DNA of 64,000 bases. Source: Sphingosinicella terrae (GTDB lineage Bacteria > Pseudomonadota > Alphaproteobacteria > Sphingomonadales > Sphingomonadaceae). The DNA is taken from NCBI RefSeq assembly GCF_003347635.1, contig NZ_QDFY01000006.1, positions 1 through 64,000 on the forward strand. Direction: 5' to 3'. Position 1 is the stretch's first letter. The number at the start of each line of letters is the position of its first letter. The notes beneath the pieces were generated by a model that worked only from the letters and a program-made list of their open reading frames with translations, was not told the DNA's origin and did no database searches. A program made the position numbers and the translations under genes. This document shows, in pieces, positions 50,805 through 59,830 of the stretch.

Positions 50805-51389
50805 ATGACCGAAGAGGAAGTGCTTGCGGAGTTCCGCGCCGCGGGGGCGCTGCTCGAAGGCCATTTCGTCCTGTCCTCGGGACGGCACAGCCCACGCTAC
50901 CTGCAGTGCGCGCGGGTGCTGATGGAGCCGATGCGGGCATCGCGTCTGGCCTCGGCGCTGTGCGCGAGCCTGCCTCGCGAGATCCGGTCGCAGATCGAGG
51001 CGGTCGTCTCGCCGGCGATGGGCGGAGTCATCATCGGCCACGAAATGGGCCGCGCGCTCGGCGTCGAGGCCATGTTCGTCGAGCGTCCGACCGGCACGTT
51101 CGAGCTTCGCCGCGGCTTTGCGCTGAAGCCGGGACAGAAGGTCCTGCTCGTCGAGGACGTCGTCACCACCGGCCTGTCTTCCCGGGAAGCGATCGAAGCG
51201 GTCGAGGCGGCCGGCGGCGAAGTCGTGGCGGCGTCGGCCCTGGTCGATCGTTCCGGCGGCGAGGCCGATCTCGGCCGCCCCTTCTTCCCGCTGGTCCAGC
51301 TCAACGTGCCGACCTACGCGCCGGACGAGATACCGGCGGAGCTGGCCGCGCTGCCGGCGGAAAAGCCCGGCAGCCGCAAGGCCGCCTGA
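50805..51389 (+). CDS. pyrE: Orotate phosphoribosyltransferase
   Basis: 194 residues from the ATG at 50805. Family marks: [20 protein letters not shown] near 14-33 and the PRPP loop [20 protein letters not shown] near 109-128. It makes orotidine monophosphate in pyrimidine synthesis. A longer frame from 50625 is rejected because the extension is Arg-rich with no ribosome-binding site. pdxJ starts 4 bases later. Confidence 0.96.
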   Translation: MTEEEVLAEFRAAGALLEGHFVLSSGRHSPRYLQCARVLMEPMRASRLASALCASLPREIRSQIEAVVSPAMGGVIIGHEMGRALGVEAMFVERPTGTFELRRGFALKPGQKVLLVEDVVTTGLSSREAIEAVEAAGGEVVAASALVDRSGGEADLGRPFFPLVQLNVPTYAPDEIPAELAALPAEKPGSRKAA

Positions 51390-51393
51390 GCCG

Positions 51394-52125
51394 GTGCCCC
51401 GAACGCTGCGCCTCGGGGTCAATATCGACCACGTCGCGACGATCCGCAACGCGCGCGGCGGCGAGCATCCCGATCCGGTCCGCGCCGCCTTCGCCGCCGC
51501 GGAGGCCGGGGCCGACGGTATCACCGCCCATCTGCGCGAGGATCGGCGCCATATCACGGACGACGATATCGATCGGCTGATGGCGCGCCTCGAGATCCCG
51601 CTCAATCTCGAGATGGCGGCGACCGAGGAGATGCTCGACATCGCGCTGCGTCACCGCCCGCACGCGGCCTGCATCGTCCCGGAAAAGCGCGAGGAGCGCA
51701 CGACCGAGGGCGGACTCGATGCCGCCGGCCAGCATAACCAGCTCGCTTATTTCGTCGAACGCCTCGGCGCCGCCAATATCAGGGTCAGCCTGTTCATCGA
51801 GCCCGATCCGGCCCAGGTCGAAGCCGCGCTCCGGCTCGGCGCCCCGGTGGTCGAATTCCATACCGGCCGCTACGCCCATGTCGAAGGGGAGGCGCGCGCG
51901 GACGAGCTCAAGCGTATCGCCGATGCGGCCGCGCTGGCGGCGAAGAACGGCATCGAGCCGCATGCCGGGCATGGCCTCACCTTCGACAATGTCGCCCCGA
52001 TCGCCGCCATTCCCCAGATCGCCGAACTCAATATCGGCCATTTCCTGGTCGGCGAGGCGATCTTCACCGGGCTCGAGGCAAGCGTCGCACGGATGCGCGC
52101 GCTGATGGACGAGGCGCGAGGGTGA
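51394..52125 (+). CDS. pdxJ: Pyridoxine 5'-phosphate synthase
   Basis: 243 residues from a GTG at 51394. PdxJ marks: [20 protein letters not shown] near 5-24, [20 protein letters not shown] near 39-58, [33 protein letters not shown] near 91-106, and [11 protein letters not shown] near 192-202. It condenses 1-deoxyxylulose 5-phosphate with aminoacetone phosphate. Between pyrE and acpS, as in many proteobacteria. Confidence 0.97.
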   Translation: MPRTLRLGVNIDHVATIRNARGGEHPDPVRAAFAAAEAGADGITAHLREDRRHITDDDIDRLMARLEIPLNLEMAATEEMLDIALRHRPHAACIVPEKREERTTEGGLDAAGQHNQLAYFVERLGAANIRVSLFIEPDPAQVEAALRLGAPVVEFHTGRYAHVEGEARADELKRIADAAALAAKNGIEPHAGHGLTFDNVAPIAAIPQIAELNIGHFLVGEAIFTGLEASVARMRALMDEARG

Positions 52126-52140
52126 TCTTTCGGTCTTGCC

Positions 52141-52219
52141 GTCATCCCAGCGAAGGCTGGGATCCCTACGGGATCCCCACGCTTCCCAGAGTCGGCTTGG
52201 CCCCCAGCCTTCGCTGGGG
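52141..52219. repeat. Intergenic palindromic repeat pair (REP-like)
   Basis: A hairpin unit GTCATCCCAGCGAAGGCTGG is followed about 40 bases later by a second hairpin, CCCCCAGCCTTCGCTGGGG, in inverse orientation, with GGGATCC palindromes between. Units of the type GTCATCCCAGCGAAGGCTGG are scattered between genes of many sphingomonads. A related pair is at 54712. Confidence 0.75.
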
Positions 52220-52240
52220 CGGCGACCTGTGGGGGTCGTC

Positions 52241-52654
52241 ATGATCATCGGCCTCGGCTCGGATCTGTGCAACATCGAACGAATCCAGAATTCGCTCGAC
52301 CGCTTCGGCGAGCGTTTCCTGGCACGGGTGTTCACCGAGGCCGAACGCGCCAAGGCGGAGCGACGGCCCTTCACCCGGGCCGGCACCTTCGCCAAGCGCT
52401 TCGCCGCCAAGGAGGCATTCTCCAAGGCGGTGGGGACCGGATTCAAGCGCGGCGTGTTCATGCGCGACATCGGCGTCGTCAATCTGCCATCGGGGCAGCC
52501 GACGCTCCGGCTCACCGGCGGAGCCCGCGACAGGCTTGACGCGATGACCCCACCGGGCCACGTCGCCCATATCCACCTTACCATGACCGACGATCATCCG
52601 TTCGCGATGGCGGTCGTCGTCATCGAAGCGTTGCCCGAGGAGCGCCCGACTTGA
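52241..52654 (+). CDS. acpS: Holo-[acyl-carrier-protein] synthase
   Basis: 137 residues from the ATG at 52241; the upstream frame runs through the REP-like repeat and is rejected. Magnesium and CoA site: [20 protein letters not shown] at the start and [19 protein letters not shown] near 50-68. It moves phosphopantetheine from CoA to acyl carrier protein. Its stop overlaps the lepB TTG start. Confidence 0.96.
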   Translation: MIIGLGSDLCNIERIQNSLDRFGERFLARVFTEAERAKAERRPFTRAGTFAKRFAAKEAFSKAVGTGFKRGVFMRDIGVVNLPSGQPTLRLTGGARDRLDAMTPPGHVAHIHLTMTDDHPFAMAVVVIEALPEERPT

Positions 52655-53571
52655 ACCAGAACGACCGCATCGACGCGGCCGCCCCCGAAGCCGGAGTTCC
52701 GCGCGACGCGTCCGCCCCCGTGGCGCCGGCCAAGAAGCAGGGCACCGACTGGTGGGCCGAGATCAAGGCGATCTTCTGGCTGATCCTCGCGGTGCTCGCC
52801 TTCCACAGCTTCATCGCCAAGCCGTTCTACATCCCGTCCGAATCGATGATGCCGGTGCTGCTCCAGGGGGACAGACTGGTGGTGAGCAAATATCCCTATG
52901 GCTGGTCCTGGGTCTCGCCCTCCTTCCATGTCTTCCCGCGGAGCGAAGGCCGCCTGCTGGGTCGGCTGCCGGAGCGGGGCGACATCGTCATCGCGACGCC
53001 GCCGGGCGGCCGCTCCGACTATATCAAGCGGGTCATCGGCCTGCCGGGCGACACGATCGAGCTGATCGATGGGGACGTCTATCTCAACGGACAACAATTG
53101 CGTCACGAGCGGCGACCCCCGCTCGAGCTGCCCGTCGACCAGAACCTGCCGTGCCGGTCCGATGTCGGCTTCGCCGACCGTCGCGTGACCGGCGCCGACG
53201 GCACTCCGGTCTGCCGCCTGCCGATCCTTCGCGAATATCTGCCGAACGGCCGCTTCTACGACATCATTGACGATGGCTATTCGAAAGGCGACGATTATCC
53301 GCGGACCAGGATACCGGAGGGGCACGTTTTCCTGATGGGCGACAATCGGGACCATAGCGCCGACAGCCGCTTTCCGCTCGCCGAGCAGGGGCTTGGCGGT
53401 CCCATTCCCTGGGAGAATATCGGCGGACGCGCCGAGTTCATCACCTTCTCTCTCGACGGCAGCTCCAGCTACTTCAATCCGATCAGCTGGTTCACCGCGC
53501 TTCGCGGCGGCCGCGCGGGCACCTCGCTCCGTCCCGGCCGCGTGGAGCCGACAGCGGCCGAGGCGCGGTGA
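52651..53571 (+). CDS. lepB: Signal peptidase I
   Basis: 306 residues from a TTG at 52651 overlapping the acpS stop. One membrane helix ([20 protein letters not shown]). Catalytic dyad: S65 in [12 protein letters not shown] and K126 in [17 protein letters not shown]. Late box [17 protein letters not shown] near 229-245. It cuts Sec and Tat signal peptides at the inner membrane. Overlaps the next gene by four bases. Confidence 0.97.
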   Translation: MNQNDRIDAAAPEAGVPRDASAPVAPAKKQGTDWWAEIKAIFWLILAVLAFHSFIAKPFYIPSESMMPVLLQGDRLVVSKYPYGWSWVSPSFHVFPRSEGRLLGRLPERGDIVIATPPGGRSDYIKRVIGLPGDTIELIDGDVYLNGQQLRHERRPPLELPVDQNLPCRSDVGFADRRVTGADGTPVCRLPILREYLPNGRFYDIIDDGYSKGDDYPRTRIPEGHVFLMGDNRDHSADSRFPLAEQGLGGPIPWENIGGRAEFITFSLDGSSSYFNPISWFTALRGGRAGTSLRPGRVEPTAAEAR

Positions 53572-54671
53572 GCGAGGCGGCGGCTCCCGCCGACGAGGAG
53601 GAACCGCTCGGCCCCTCCGAGCTTCGCGACCCGTTCATCCGCCAGGAGCTGAAGCGCGCCGGCGTCTGGTTCGGGATGGGGATCGCGATCCTCGCCGTCA
53701 TCTTCCTCGCCCAGCCGCTGATGCTGATCTTCGGCGGAATCGTCTTCGCCGCGATCATCGACGGCGGCACCCGCCTGCTCGGCCGGGTGCTGCCGATCGG
53801 CCGCGGCTGGCGGATGCTGATCGTGACCATCGCCGCTTTGGTCTTCCTCGTCGGCACGATCTGGCTCGCCGGAGTCCAGCTCGCCGCCCAGGCGGCGACC
53901 TTGCGCGACATCCTGACCACCCAGGTCAACCGCCTCGTCGAGTGGGGGGCGCTTTACGGTCTCGGCGTCGACTCGATCGAGCCGCAGCAGTTGGTCGAGC
54001 AGGCGATGAGCTCGCTCGGCCGGCTGACCTCAGCGGTCAGCTCGGTGCTCGGCGGCCTCACCAACCTTGTCATGATCGTCGTCATCGGCCTGTTCATCGC
54101 CGCGGAGCCCAACATCTACGAGCGCGGCATCGCCTGGATGCTGCCGAGCGAAAGTCGCGAGCGCTTCTATCGGACGTCCGACCGCGTCGGCAGCACGCTG
54201 AGGCGGCTGATGGCGGGCCGGCTGCTCGGCATGGCGGTCGAGGGGGTCGGCACCTGGCTGCTGCTCATGGCCGGCGGGGTGCCGATGGCGGCGCTGCTCG
54301 GGCTGCTGACCGGGATCCTCGCCTTCCTGCCCAATATCGGGGCGATCATCTCTGGCGTGCTCATCATCCTGGTCGGCTTCAGCGCGGGCTTCGAGACGGG
54401 TCTGTGGGCGATTGCCGTCTACGCGATCGTCCAGGTCGTCGACGGCTATCTCATCGTCCCTTATGTCGCCCGCAAGACGGTGGACCTCGCCCCCGCCCTG
54501 GTGCTGGGCGCCCAGCTCATCTTCGGCGCCCTGTTCGGCATTCTCGGGCTCGCCCTCGCCGATCCGATGGTGGCGATGCTCAAGGCCGCGCTCGAGCAGA
54601 AGTCGGAGGACGACCATGACGAGCATGAGGAGGAGCAGGAAGCGCTCCAGATGCCGGCCGCAGCCATCTGA
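53568..54671 (+). CDS. AI-2E family transporter-like membrane protein
   Basis: 367 residues from a GTG in a GTGA overlap with lepB. Seven to eight hydrophobic helices. Family marks: LMLIFGGIVFAAIIDGGTRL near 51-70, GVGTWLLLMAGGVPMAALLG near 225-245 with GLLTGILAFLPNIGAIISGV, and VPYVARKTVDLAPALVLGAQ near 297-316. TqsA/YdiK-type proteins; despite the name, the substrate is mostly unknown and related members act as sodium-proton antiporters. The tail is very acidic (EDDHDEHEEEQE). Confidence 0.93.
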   Translation: MSEAAAPADEEEPLGPSELRDPFIRQELKRAGVWFGMGIAILAVIFLAQPLMLIFGGIVFAAIIDGGTRLLGRVLPIGRGWRMLIVTIAALVFLVGTIWLAGVQLAAQAATLRDILTTQVNRLVEWGALYGLGVDSIEPQQLVEQAMSSLGRLTSAVSSVLGGLTNLVMIVVIGLFIAAEPNIYERGIAWMLPSESRERFYRTSDRVGSTLRRLMAGRLLGMAVEGVGTWLLLMAGGVPMAALLGLLTGILAFLPNIGAIISGVLIILVGFSAGFETGLWAIAVYAIVQVVDGYLIVPYVARKTVDLAPALVLGAQLIFGALFGILGLALADPMVAMLKAALEQKSEDDHDEHEEEQEALQMPAAAI

Positions 54672-54711
54672 GGGTTGAGGTTCGCAGCACCCGCGACCCA
54701 GTTACCGCTCA

Positions 54712-54821
54712 GTCATGCCGGCGAAAGCCAGGACGGACGGACTCAGGCGAGGTCGATGAATCTCCGCCGCATCGAACCGGTCTGATCAGTGTTCATGGGT
54801 CCCGGCTTTCGCCGGGATGAC
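54712..54821. repeat. Inverted REP-like repeat pair
   Basis: GTCATGCCGGCGAAAGCC at 54712-54729 and GGCTTTCGCCGGGATGAC at 54804-54821 are inverse copies with one mismatch, 74 bases apart, in the gap between two convergent genes. The core (GTCATxCC-GCGAA-GCC) is shared with the repeat at 52141. Confidence 0.75.
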
Positions 54822-54869
54822 GATAGGGAGGTGATGGCGATCGGTCCCTATTCGGGTGACGATTGCGGC

Positions 54870-55520
54870 CTACTGGCTGTTGCCGGTCGGCGCCGGCGGG
54901 GCGCCGGTCGCATCTTCGCTGGCGGGGGCTGCGCCCGGCGGCGGCCCGGCGCCCTGAGGCGGCCCGGCGCCTTCGGGCGGACCCATGCCTTCCGGGGGGG
55001 CCGCGCCGGGCGCGCCGCCGCCGGGGCCCATCATGTTCTGCATCGCCGCCATGCCCGGCGCGATCTCGAGTATCTCGATGTCGAAGATGAGCGTGTCCGT
55101 CGGTCCGAACGGGGCGCCCGGCGGCACCCGGTCGCCATAGCCCAGCTCGGGCGGGATCCAGAGGCGGTAGCGGCCGCCCTTCTGCATCATCTGCAGTCCT
55201 TCGGCGAAGCCAGGGATGATGTTGCCGACGCTGGCCACCATCGGCTGTCCGCCGCGCTGCTCGCTGCTGTCGAAGACGGTGCCGTTCTCGAGCCGCCCGG
55301 TATAATGGAGCAGGACGAGATCGGCCGCGGTGATCGTCGGCCCCTCGCCTTCCTGGACCACCTGGTAGCGCAGGCCCGAAGCGGTCGTCGCGACCTGCTG
55401 CCCAGCCGTCCCGATCCAGGCGAGGCCGGCCGCCGCCAGGGAGAGGACGAGCAGTCCGATCCAGAGCTTCAGCACGGAGCCGCGGCGAAGCGGGCGAATC
55501 GGCACGGCAGTGACGGACAT
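54870..55520 (-). CDS. FKBP-type peptidyl-prolyl cis-trans isomerase, membrane-anchored
   Basis: 216 residues from the ATG at 55520. An N-terminal membrane helix (KLWIGLLVLSLAAAGLAWIG) is followed by an FKBP domain (about 48-150): LVLLHYTGRLENGTVFDSSE, VGNIIPGFAEGLQMMQKGGR and RLWIPPELGYGDRVPPGAPF. The last 50 residues are Gly/Pro/Ala-rich (GPPEGAGPPQGAGPPPG), probably disordered. It likely helps fold secreted proteins in the periplasm. Downstream of rpsU on the same strand. Confidence 0.95.
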   Translation of the reverse strand: MSVTAVPIRPLRRGSVLKLWIGLLVLSLAAAGLAWIGTAGQQVATTASGLRYQVVQEGEGPTITAADLVLLHYTGRLENGTVFDSSEQRGGQPMVASVGNIIPGFAEGLQMMQKGGRYRLWIPPELGYGDRVPPGAPFGPTDTLIFDIEILEIAPGMAAMQNMMGPGGGAPGAAPPEGMGPPEGAGPPQGAGPPPGAAPASEDATGAPPAPTGNSQ

Positions 55521-55604
55521 GAGGATCCCCAGAAAAGGAACGGGCGGCGATGGTCTATCGCCGCCCCTTCGATTAGCCAAGCCGTGATGGCGCGGCGTCG
55601 CGCC

Positions 55605-55811
55605 TCAGCGGACGCCGTCACGCTCGGCGCGCTTGCGCTCCAGCTTGCGGGCCCGGCGGATCGCCGCGGCGCGCTCGCGAGCGCGCTTCTCCGACGGCTT
55701 CTCATAGTGGCGCCTCAGCTTCATCTCGCGATACACGCCCTCGCGCTGCAGCTTCTTCTTCAGGGCGCGCAGCGCCTGGTCGACATTGTTATCGCGGACG
55801 ATGATCTGCAT
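55605..55811 (-). CDS. rpsU: 30S ribosomal protein S21
   Basis: 68 residues from the ATG at 55811: [59 protein letters not shown]21 binds near the anti-Shine-Dalgarno end of 16S rRNA. The longer upstream frame lacks the family pattern. An extended -10 promoter lies about 70 bases upstream. Confidence 0.97.
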   Translation of the reverse strand: MQIIVRDNNVDQALRALKKKLQREGVYREMKLRRHYEKPSEKRARERAAAIRRARKLERKRAERDGVR

Positions 55812-55880
55812 AAACGCTCGCCACTCTTCCTTTCTGAACGGGTTATCGCCGGACGCCCAGGAGACGCCCCTGAAAATCAA

Positions 55881-55890
55881 GTATATAGCA
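55881..55890 (-). promoter_or_regulatory. Probable rpsU promoter (extended -10)
   Basis: On the minus strand TGCTATATAC follows a T-rich stretch (CATTTTTG). TG-n-TATATA is a good extended -10 and the region is by far the most AT-rich nearby. It would give a leader of about 60 bases before the rpsU ATG. Confidence 0.5.
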
Positions 55891-56006
55891 CAAAAATGAC
55901 TTCGCCGCGAAGCACTTCCCCCGCGGCGTCGGCGGGCGCGTTAGCAGGGTAGGGGCCTTGTGGCAAGAGACCGCGGCGCCCATCGGCGCCGCGGCCACAG
56001 CCGAAA

Positions 56007-57323
56007 TCAGCCGCGCGAGGCGCGCCGCCGGCCTGCCCCCGCCGGCTTGACCGCCGAGGCGTAGCGGCCGCGCTGGCCCTGCGGCCGCCGCGGGCGGCGT
56101 TCCTCGTGCCGCGGCGCCGTGCGCTCCTCGCGGAGCGAGACCGGCGCGCGGGTCGCCCTGATCCGCTCGGCCTCGGCGGTAAAGTTGGCCGGCAGCGGCG
56201 CCACGTCGATCTTCTGGCGGGTCAGCTTCTCGATGTCGCGCAGATAAGGACGCTCGTCCTCGGCGCAGAAGGCGATCGCCACGCCCGCCGCTCCGGCGCG
56301 CGCGGTGCGGCCGATGCGGTGGACATATTGCTCGGCGACGTTGGGCAGCTCGAAATTGATGACGTGGCTGACCCCCGAGACGTCGATGCCGCGCGCGGCA
56401 ATGTCGGTCGCAACGAGAATCCTCACCTCGCCCGACTTGAAGGCGGCGAGCGCCTTCTCGCGCTGGGGCTGGCTCTTGTTGCCGTGGATCGCATTGGCGG
56501 CGATGCCGCTGCCGGCAAGCAGCTTCACGACCCGGTCGGCGCCATGCTTGGTGCGGGTGAAGACGAGCACGCGCTCCATCGAGCCCTTGTCGGAGAAGCC
56601 GACGCGCAGCATCATCGTCAGCAGCGCCTGCTTCTCGGTCTGGTTGAGGAAGCTCACGAACTGGTCGACCCGCTCGGCGGTGGTCGAGGCGGGGGCGACC
56701 CGCACCTCGGCCGGATCGGTGAGGAAGCGGCCGGCCAGCTCGGCGATCGTCTTGGGCATGGTCGCGGAGAAGAACAGAGTCTGCCGCTTGGCCGGGACCA
56801 GCTTCACGATCTGCTTCAACGCGTGGATGAAGCCCAGGTCGAGCATCTGGTCGGCTTCGTCGAGGACGAGGATCTCGACCTCGCGCAACGACAGATATCT
56901 CTGCTCGACCAGGTCGATCAGGCGGCCCGGCGTAGCGACGAGGATGTCGACCCCGCGCTCAAGCGCGCGGCGCTGCTTGCCGATCGGCACGCCGCCGAAG
57001 GCGGTGGTGACCGACAGCCGCGAGAAGCGGCTATAGGCCAGGGCGCTCTCGGCAATCTGGCTGGCGAGCTCGCGGGTCGGCGCGAGGATCAGCATCCGGC
57101 AGGTCGCCGGGCGCGGGATGCGGGTCGCGGCGGCCAGCCGGTCGATCGACGGCAGCATGAACGCCGCCGTCTTGCCGGTGCCGGTCTGGGCGATGCCGAG
57201 CAGGTCGCGCCCCTCGAGCAGCACCGGGATAGCCCGGGTCTGGATCGGCGTCGCCTGCGAATAATTCTTGGCGGCAAGCGCCTTCAGGACGGGCTGCGAG
57301 AGCCCGAGATTCTGGAAAGACAT
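56007..57323 (-). CDS. DEAD/DEAH box RNA helicase (RhlE-like)
   Basis: 438 residues. Motifs in order: Q motif FQNLGLSQPVLKAL and ATPIQTRAIPV, Walker A AQTGTGKTAAFMLP near 45-58, PTRELASQI, TPGRLIDLV, VLDEADQMLDLGF near 154-166, FFSATMPKT, VLVFTRTKHGADRV, ATDIAARGIDVSGVSHVINF and HRIGRTARAG near 325-334. The tail (about 380-438) is Arg/Gly/Pro-rich and basic, typical for RNA binding. RhlE types act in ribosome assembly and cold adaptation. A structured leader lies upstream. Confidence 0.96.
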   Translation of the reverse strand: MSFQNLGLSQPVLKALAAKNYSQATPIQTRAIPVLLEGRDLLGIAQTGTGKTAAFMLPSIDRLAAATRIPRPATCRMLILAPTRELASQIAESALAYSRFSRLSVTTAFGGVPIGKQRRALERGVDILVATPGRLIDLVEQRYLSLREVEILVLDEADQMLDLGFIHALKQIVKLVPAKRQTLFFSATMPKTIAELAGRFLTDPAEVRVAPASTTAERVDQFVSFLNQTEKQALLTMMLRVGFSDKGSMERVLVFTRTKHGADRVVKLLAGSGIAANAIHGNKSQPQREKALAAFKSGEVRILVATDIAARGIDVSGVSHVINFELPNVAEQYVHRIGRTARAGAAGVAIAFCAEDERPYLRDIEKLTRQKIDVAPLPANFTAEAERIRATRAPVSLREERTAPRHEERRPRRPQGQRGRYASAVKPAGAGRRRASRG

Positions 57324-57348
57324 TGTAAGGATGACTCACTCGTGTGCG

Positions 57349-57403
57349 GCATCGCGCACGGCCCATGAGGCACGCGCGATGCGGCGGGTTCAGAACGACC
57401 CGC
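57349..57403 (-). promoter_or_regulatory. Structured leader upstream of the helicase gene
   Basis: Two hairpins lie 25 to 80 bases upstream of the start: GCATCGCGC paired with GCGCGATGC (9 bp, perfect) and GCGGGT paired with ACCCGC. Leaders of cold-inducible RNA helicases are often structured and feedback controlled; here this is only an inference from folding. Confidence 0.4.
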
Positions 57404-57511
57404 GTGAAAAGGGAAGCTCAATCAAACCGAGGCGGAGCCGGGGCGGAGGACCGCCCGTTCACGCTGCATGACGCCTCGCTGTCCGCCATGTGGTCGCCCA
57501 GCGGTTAAAAG

Positions 57512-59029
57512 TCAATCAACGGCGCTGAGAATGTTCTCGGGGACTTCGCGCAGCCGGTGCTTCTGGATCTTCCCCGCCGACGTGCGCGGGAAGTCGTCGA
57601 CGAAAACGAAACGCCGCGGCACCTTGTAACCGGCGAGCCGCTCGCGGCAGAAGGCGGCGAGCAGCGCGGCATCGGCACGTGCGCCAGCGCCGAGCTGGAC
57701 GAAGGCGCAGCCCACCTCCCCCCATTTGGGATCGGCCTCGCCGATGACGGCGGCGTCGACCACCCCGGGATGGGCGCAGAGCACATTCTCGACCTCGACC
57801 GGATAGATGTTCTCGCCGCCCGAGATGAACATCTCCTTTCGCCGTCCGACGACATAGTAGAAGCCGTCGGCGTCGCGGCGGGCGAGATCGCCCGATCGCA
57901 GCCAGCCGTCCTCGGTAAAGGCGGCGCGAGTCGCCTCCTCGTTGCGCCAATAGCCCGGGGTCACGCCCGGCCCGGCGAAGAGCAGGTCGCCGACCTCGCC
58001 GTCGGCAACGTCGCGGCCCTCGCGATCGACGATTCGCACGTTCGACAGCAATTGCGGCTTGCCGACCGAGCCGATCCGATTCCAGGCGTCGGCCGGATCG
58101 ACGAGGAAGGCGGTAGGCCCGGTCTCGGTCATGCCCATGCCGTTGCATACGCGCACGCCCAAGGCGCGGTAGCGCTCGACGAGGCTGTCGGACAGCGGCG
58201 CGCCGCCGCAGCCCCAGTGGCGTACCGCCTGGAGCGGCGCGGCGGCGAAGCGGGCGTGGTCGAGCAGGGCCTGGTAGACCGTGGGAACCGCGAAGAAGGC
58301 ATCGATCCTCCGCTCCTCGAGCAAAGCGACCAGAGCCTGCGCGTCGAACCCGTCGAGCAGCTGGACACGAGCGCCGGCCATCAGCGCCGGCAACGCGTGG
58401 AGGTTGATGCCGGCGGTGTGGAAGAAAGGCAGGAAGCTCACCACGCGATCGCCTGCGCGCAGCTCGATGCACGATCCGATATTGACGTAGTTCGCGACCG
58501 CCATCCGATAGGTGTAGATGACGCCTTTCGGTCGCCCGGTCGTCCCGGACGTGTAGAGCAGGTACCAGGTCGAGGGGCTCGGCCAGCTCGATCGGACGGC
58601 TGCAGTGGGTGCGTCCGCGATCATTCGCTCATAGGCTTTGCCGAGCGCGACGGCCGGAGGCGGCGCCTCCAGCTGACCGACCACGGCCTCATCCTCGTCG
58701 CCATGGACGATGACGCTTGGCTGGGCATCGGCGATCAGCCCATCCAGCTCGGCCGCCGGCATTCGCCAGTTCAAGGGAACGAGCACGGCACCGAGTCGCG
58801 CGCAGCCGAACAGCAGCTCGAAGAATTCGATACGGTTGCGGCAGAGCATGGCGACCCGATCCCCGGCGCCGATTCCATGCGCGGCGAGCGCCGCGGCTGC
58901 GCCGGTCGCGCGGGCGTCGAGCTCGGAATAGGTCCGCCTTCGCCCGGTCGCGACCTCCTCGAGCGCGAGCTTTTCCGGCGACAGCGACGCCCGCCGGGCG
59001 AGGAGATCGGGATAGTCGGCGTTCACCAC
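57512..59029 (-). CDS. Acyl-CoA synthetase (AMP-forming, FadD-like)
   Basis: 505 residues from a GTG at 59029. ANL-superfamily motifs: WYLLYTSGTTGRPKGVIYTY near 159-178 (P-loop), FHTAGINLH, NGMGMTETGPTAF near 288-300, DGWLRSGDLARRDADGFYYV near 376-395, GRRKEMFISGGENIYPVEVE near 397-416 and the late catalytic Lys in PRTSAGKIQKHRL. It activates a carboxylic acid to the CoA thioester; the chain type is unknown. Downstream of the tetR-type gene on the same strand and beside a divergent uptake cluster. Confidence 0.95.
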   Translation of the reverse strand: MVNADYPDLLARRASLSPEKLALEEVATGRRRTYSELDARATGAAAALAAHGIGAGDRVAMLCRNRIEFFELLFGCARLGAVLVPLNWRMPAAELDGLIADAQPSVIVHGDEDEAVVGQLEAPPPAVALGKAYERMIADAPTAAVRSSWPSPSTWYLLYTSGTTGRPKGVIYTYRMAVANYVNIGSCIELRAGDRVVSFLPFFHTAGINLHALPALMAGARVQLLDGFDAQALVALLEERRIDAFFAVPTVYQALLDHARFAAAPLQAVRHWGCGGAPLSDSLVERYRALGVRVCNGMGMTETGPTAFLVDPADAWNRIGSVGKPQLLSNVRIVDREGRDVADGEVGDLLFAGPGVTPGYWRNEEATRAAFTEDGWLRSGDLARRDADGFYYVVGRRKEMFISGGENIYPVEVENVLCAHPGVVDAAVIGEADPKWGEVGCAFVQLGAGARADAALLAAFCRERLAGYKVPRRFVFVDDFPRTSAGKIQKHRLREVPENILSAVD

Positions 59030-59060
59030 CGAGCCGTCCGGCGAAGGGAGAGGGGCATGC

Positions 59061-59678
59061 TCACCTCTTCCTCAGGCCCTCCGAGACGAAGGCGATCGCC
59101 TCGTCCGCCACTTCCTCGGGCGAGCGGTCCTGCAGCCAGATCCCGTAACGCATGCCCAGGAAGACGCTCATCCCGATGAGCACCCAGGCGCGCAGTTCGT
59201 CCGGCCCTTCCGAGATCTCGCCGCGCCGGCGGGCGGCGGCAAGATTGCGGCCATAGCCTTCGACGAAGGTCAGATAATGTTCGCGATAGACGTCCTCGGC
59301 GACGAACTGCGCCTCCTCGATGATCCGGTAGAGCTCGGGGTGGCGTCGGACGAAGGCGATGAAGGCGGCGAGACCGGTGCGCTCGGCGGCAAGGCGGTCG
59401 GGTGCGCCCGCGACGGCCTCGGCGACATGGGCACGGACCGCGTCGCTCATGTCGCGCACAAGCGCCCGGAACAGCTCCTCCTTGCTTTCGAAATAGGTGT
59501 AGAAGGTGCCGAGTGCGACGCCTGCACGGGCGGTGATTCCGGTGATCGCCGACTCGTGGAAGCCCCGCTCGCCGAATTCCTGCGCCGCCGCCTCGAGCAG
59601 CTTGCGCACCGTCCGGCGTCCACGCTCGGTGCGCGGAGCCTTGTCGGCGGACACCGCGGCCTGACCCATATCGTTCAT
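59061..59678 (-). CDS. TetR/AcrR family transcriptional regulator
   Basis: 205 residues from the ATG at 59678. The DNA-binding domain is near 20-66: RTVRKLLEAAAQEFGERGFH, ESAITGITARAGVALGTFYT and YFESKEELFRALV. The C-terminal ligand domain is helical (RRHPELYRIIEEAQFVAEDV). Likely represses the divergent hydrolase-receptor-transporter genes and perhaps its own operon with the acyl-CoA synthetase, released by an acyl or acid ligand. It lies 31 bases upstream of the synthetase gene. Confidence 0.95.
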   Translation of the reverse strand: MNDMGQAAVSADKAPRTERGRRTVRKLLEAAAQEFGERGFHESAITGITARAGVALGTFYTYFESKEELFRALVRDMSDAVRAHVAEAVAGAPDRLAAERTGLAAFIAFVRRHPELYRIIEEAQFVAEDVYREHYLTFVEGYGRNLAAARRRGEISEGPDELRAWVLIGMSVFLGMRYGIWLQDRSPEEVADEAIAFVSEGLRKR

Positions 59679-59753
59679 CCAGGCTCCTCCCACCGCCGAA
59701 CCTGAACCGAGTTTCAGCTTGGTGCAAGTCAGGATGGGATCAGCATATAAACT

Positions 59754-59778
59754 GAATATTGACTCACCTTTCATATTC
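59754..59778. promoter_or_regulatory. Candidate operator in the tetR/hydrolase divergent region
   Basis: GAATAT, 13 bases, ATATTC: a perfect inverted repeat with 6-base arms inside the only AT-rich stretch between the two divergent genes (also ATATAAACT just before). Size and placement suit a TetR dimer site or overlapping -10 elements. Confidence 0.4.
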
Positions 59779-59830
59779 GGACAGAGGCGCCGCAGAGGCG
59801 GTCAGTAAAAGGCCGCTCGGGGGAGAGGCG

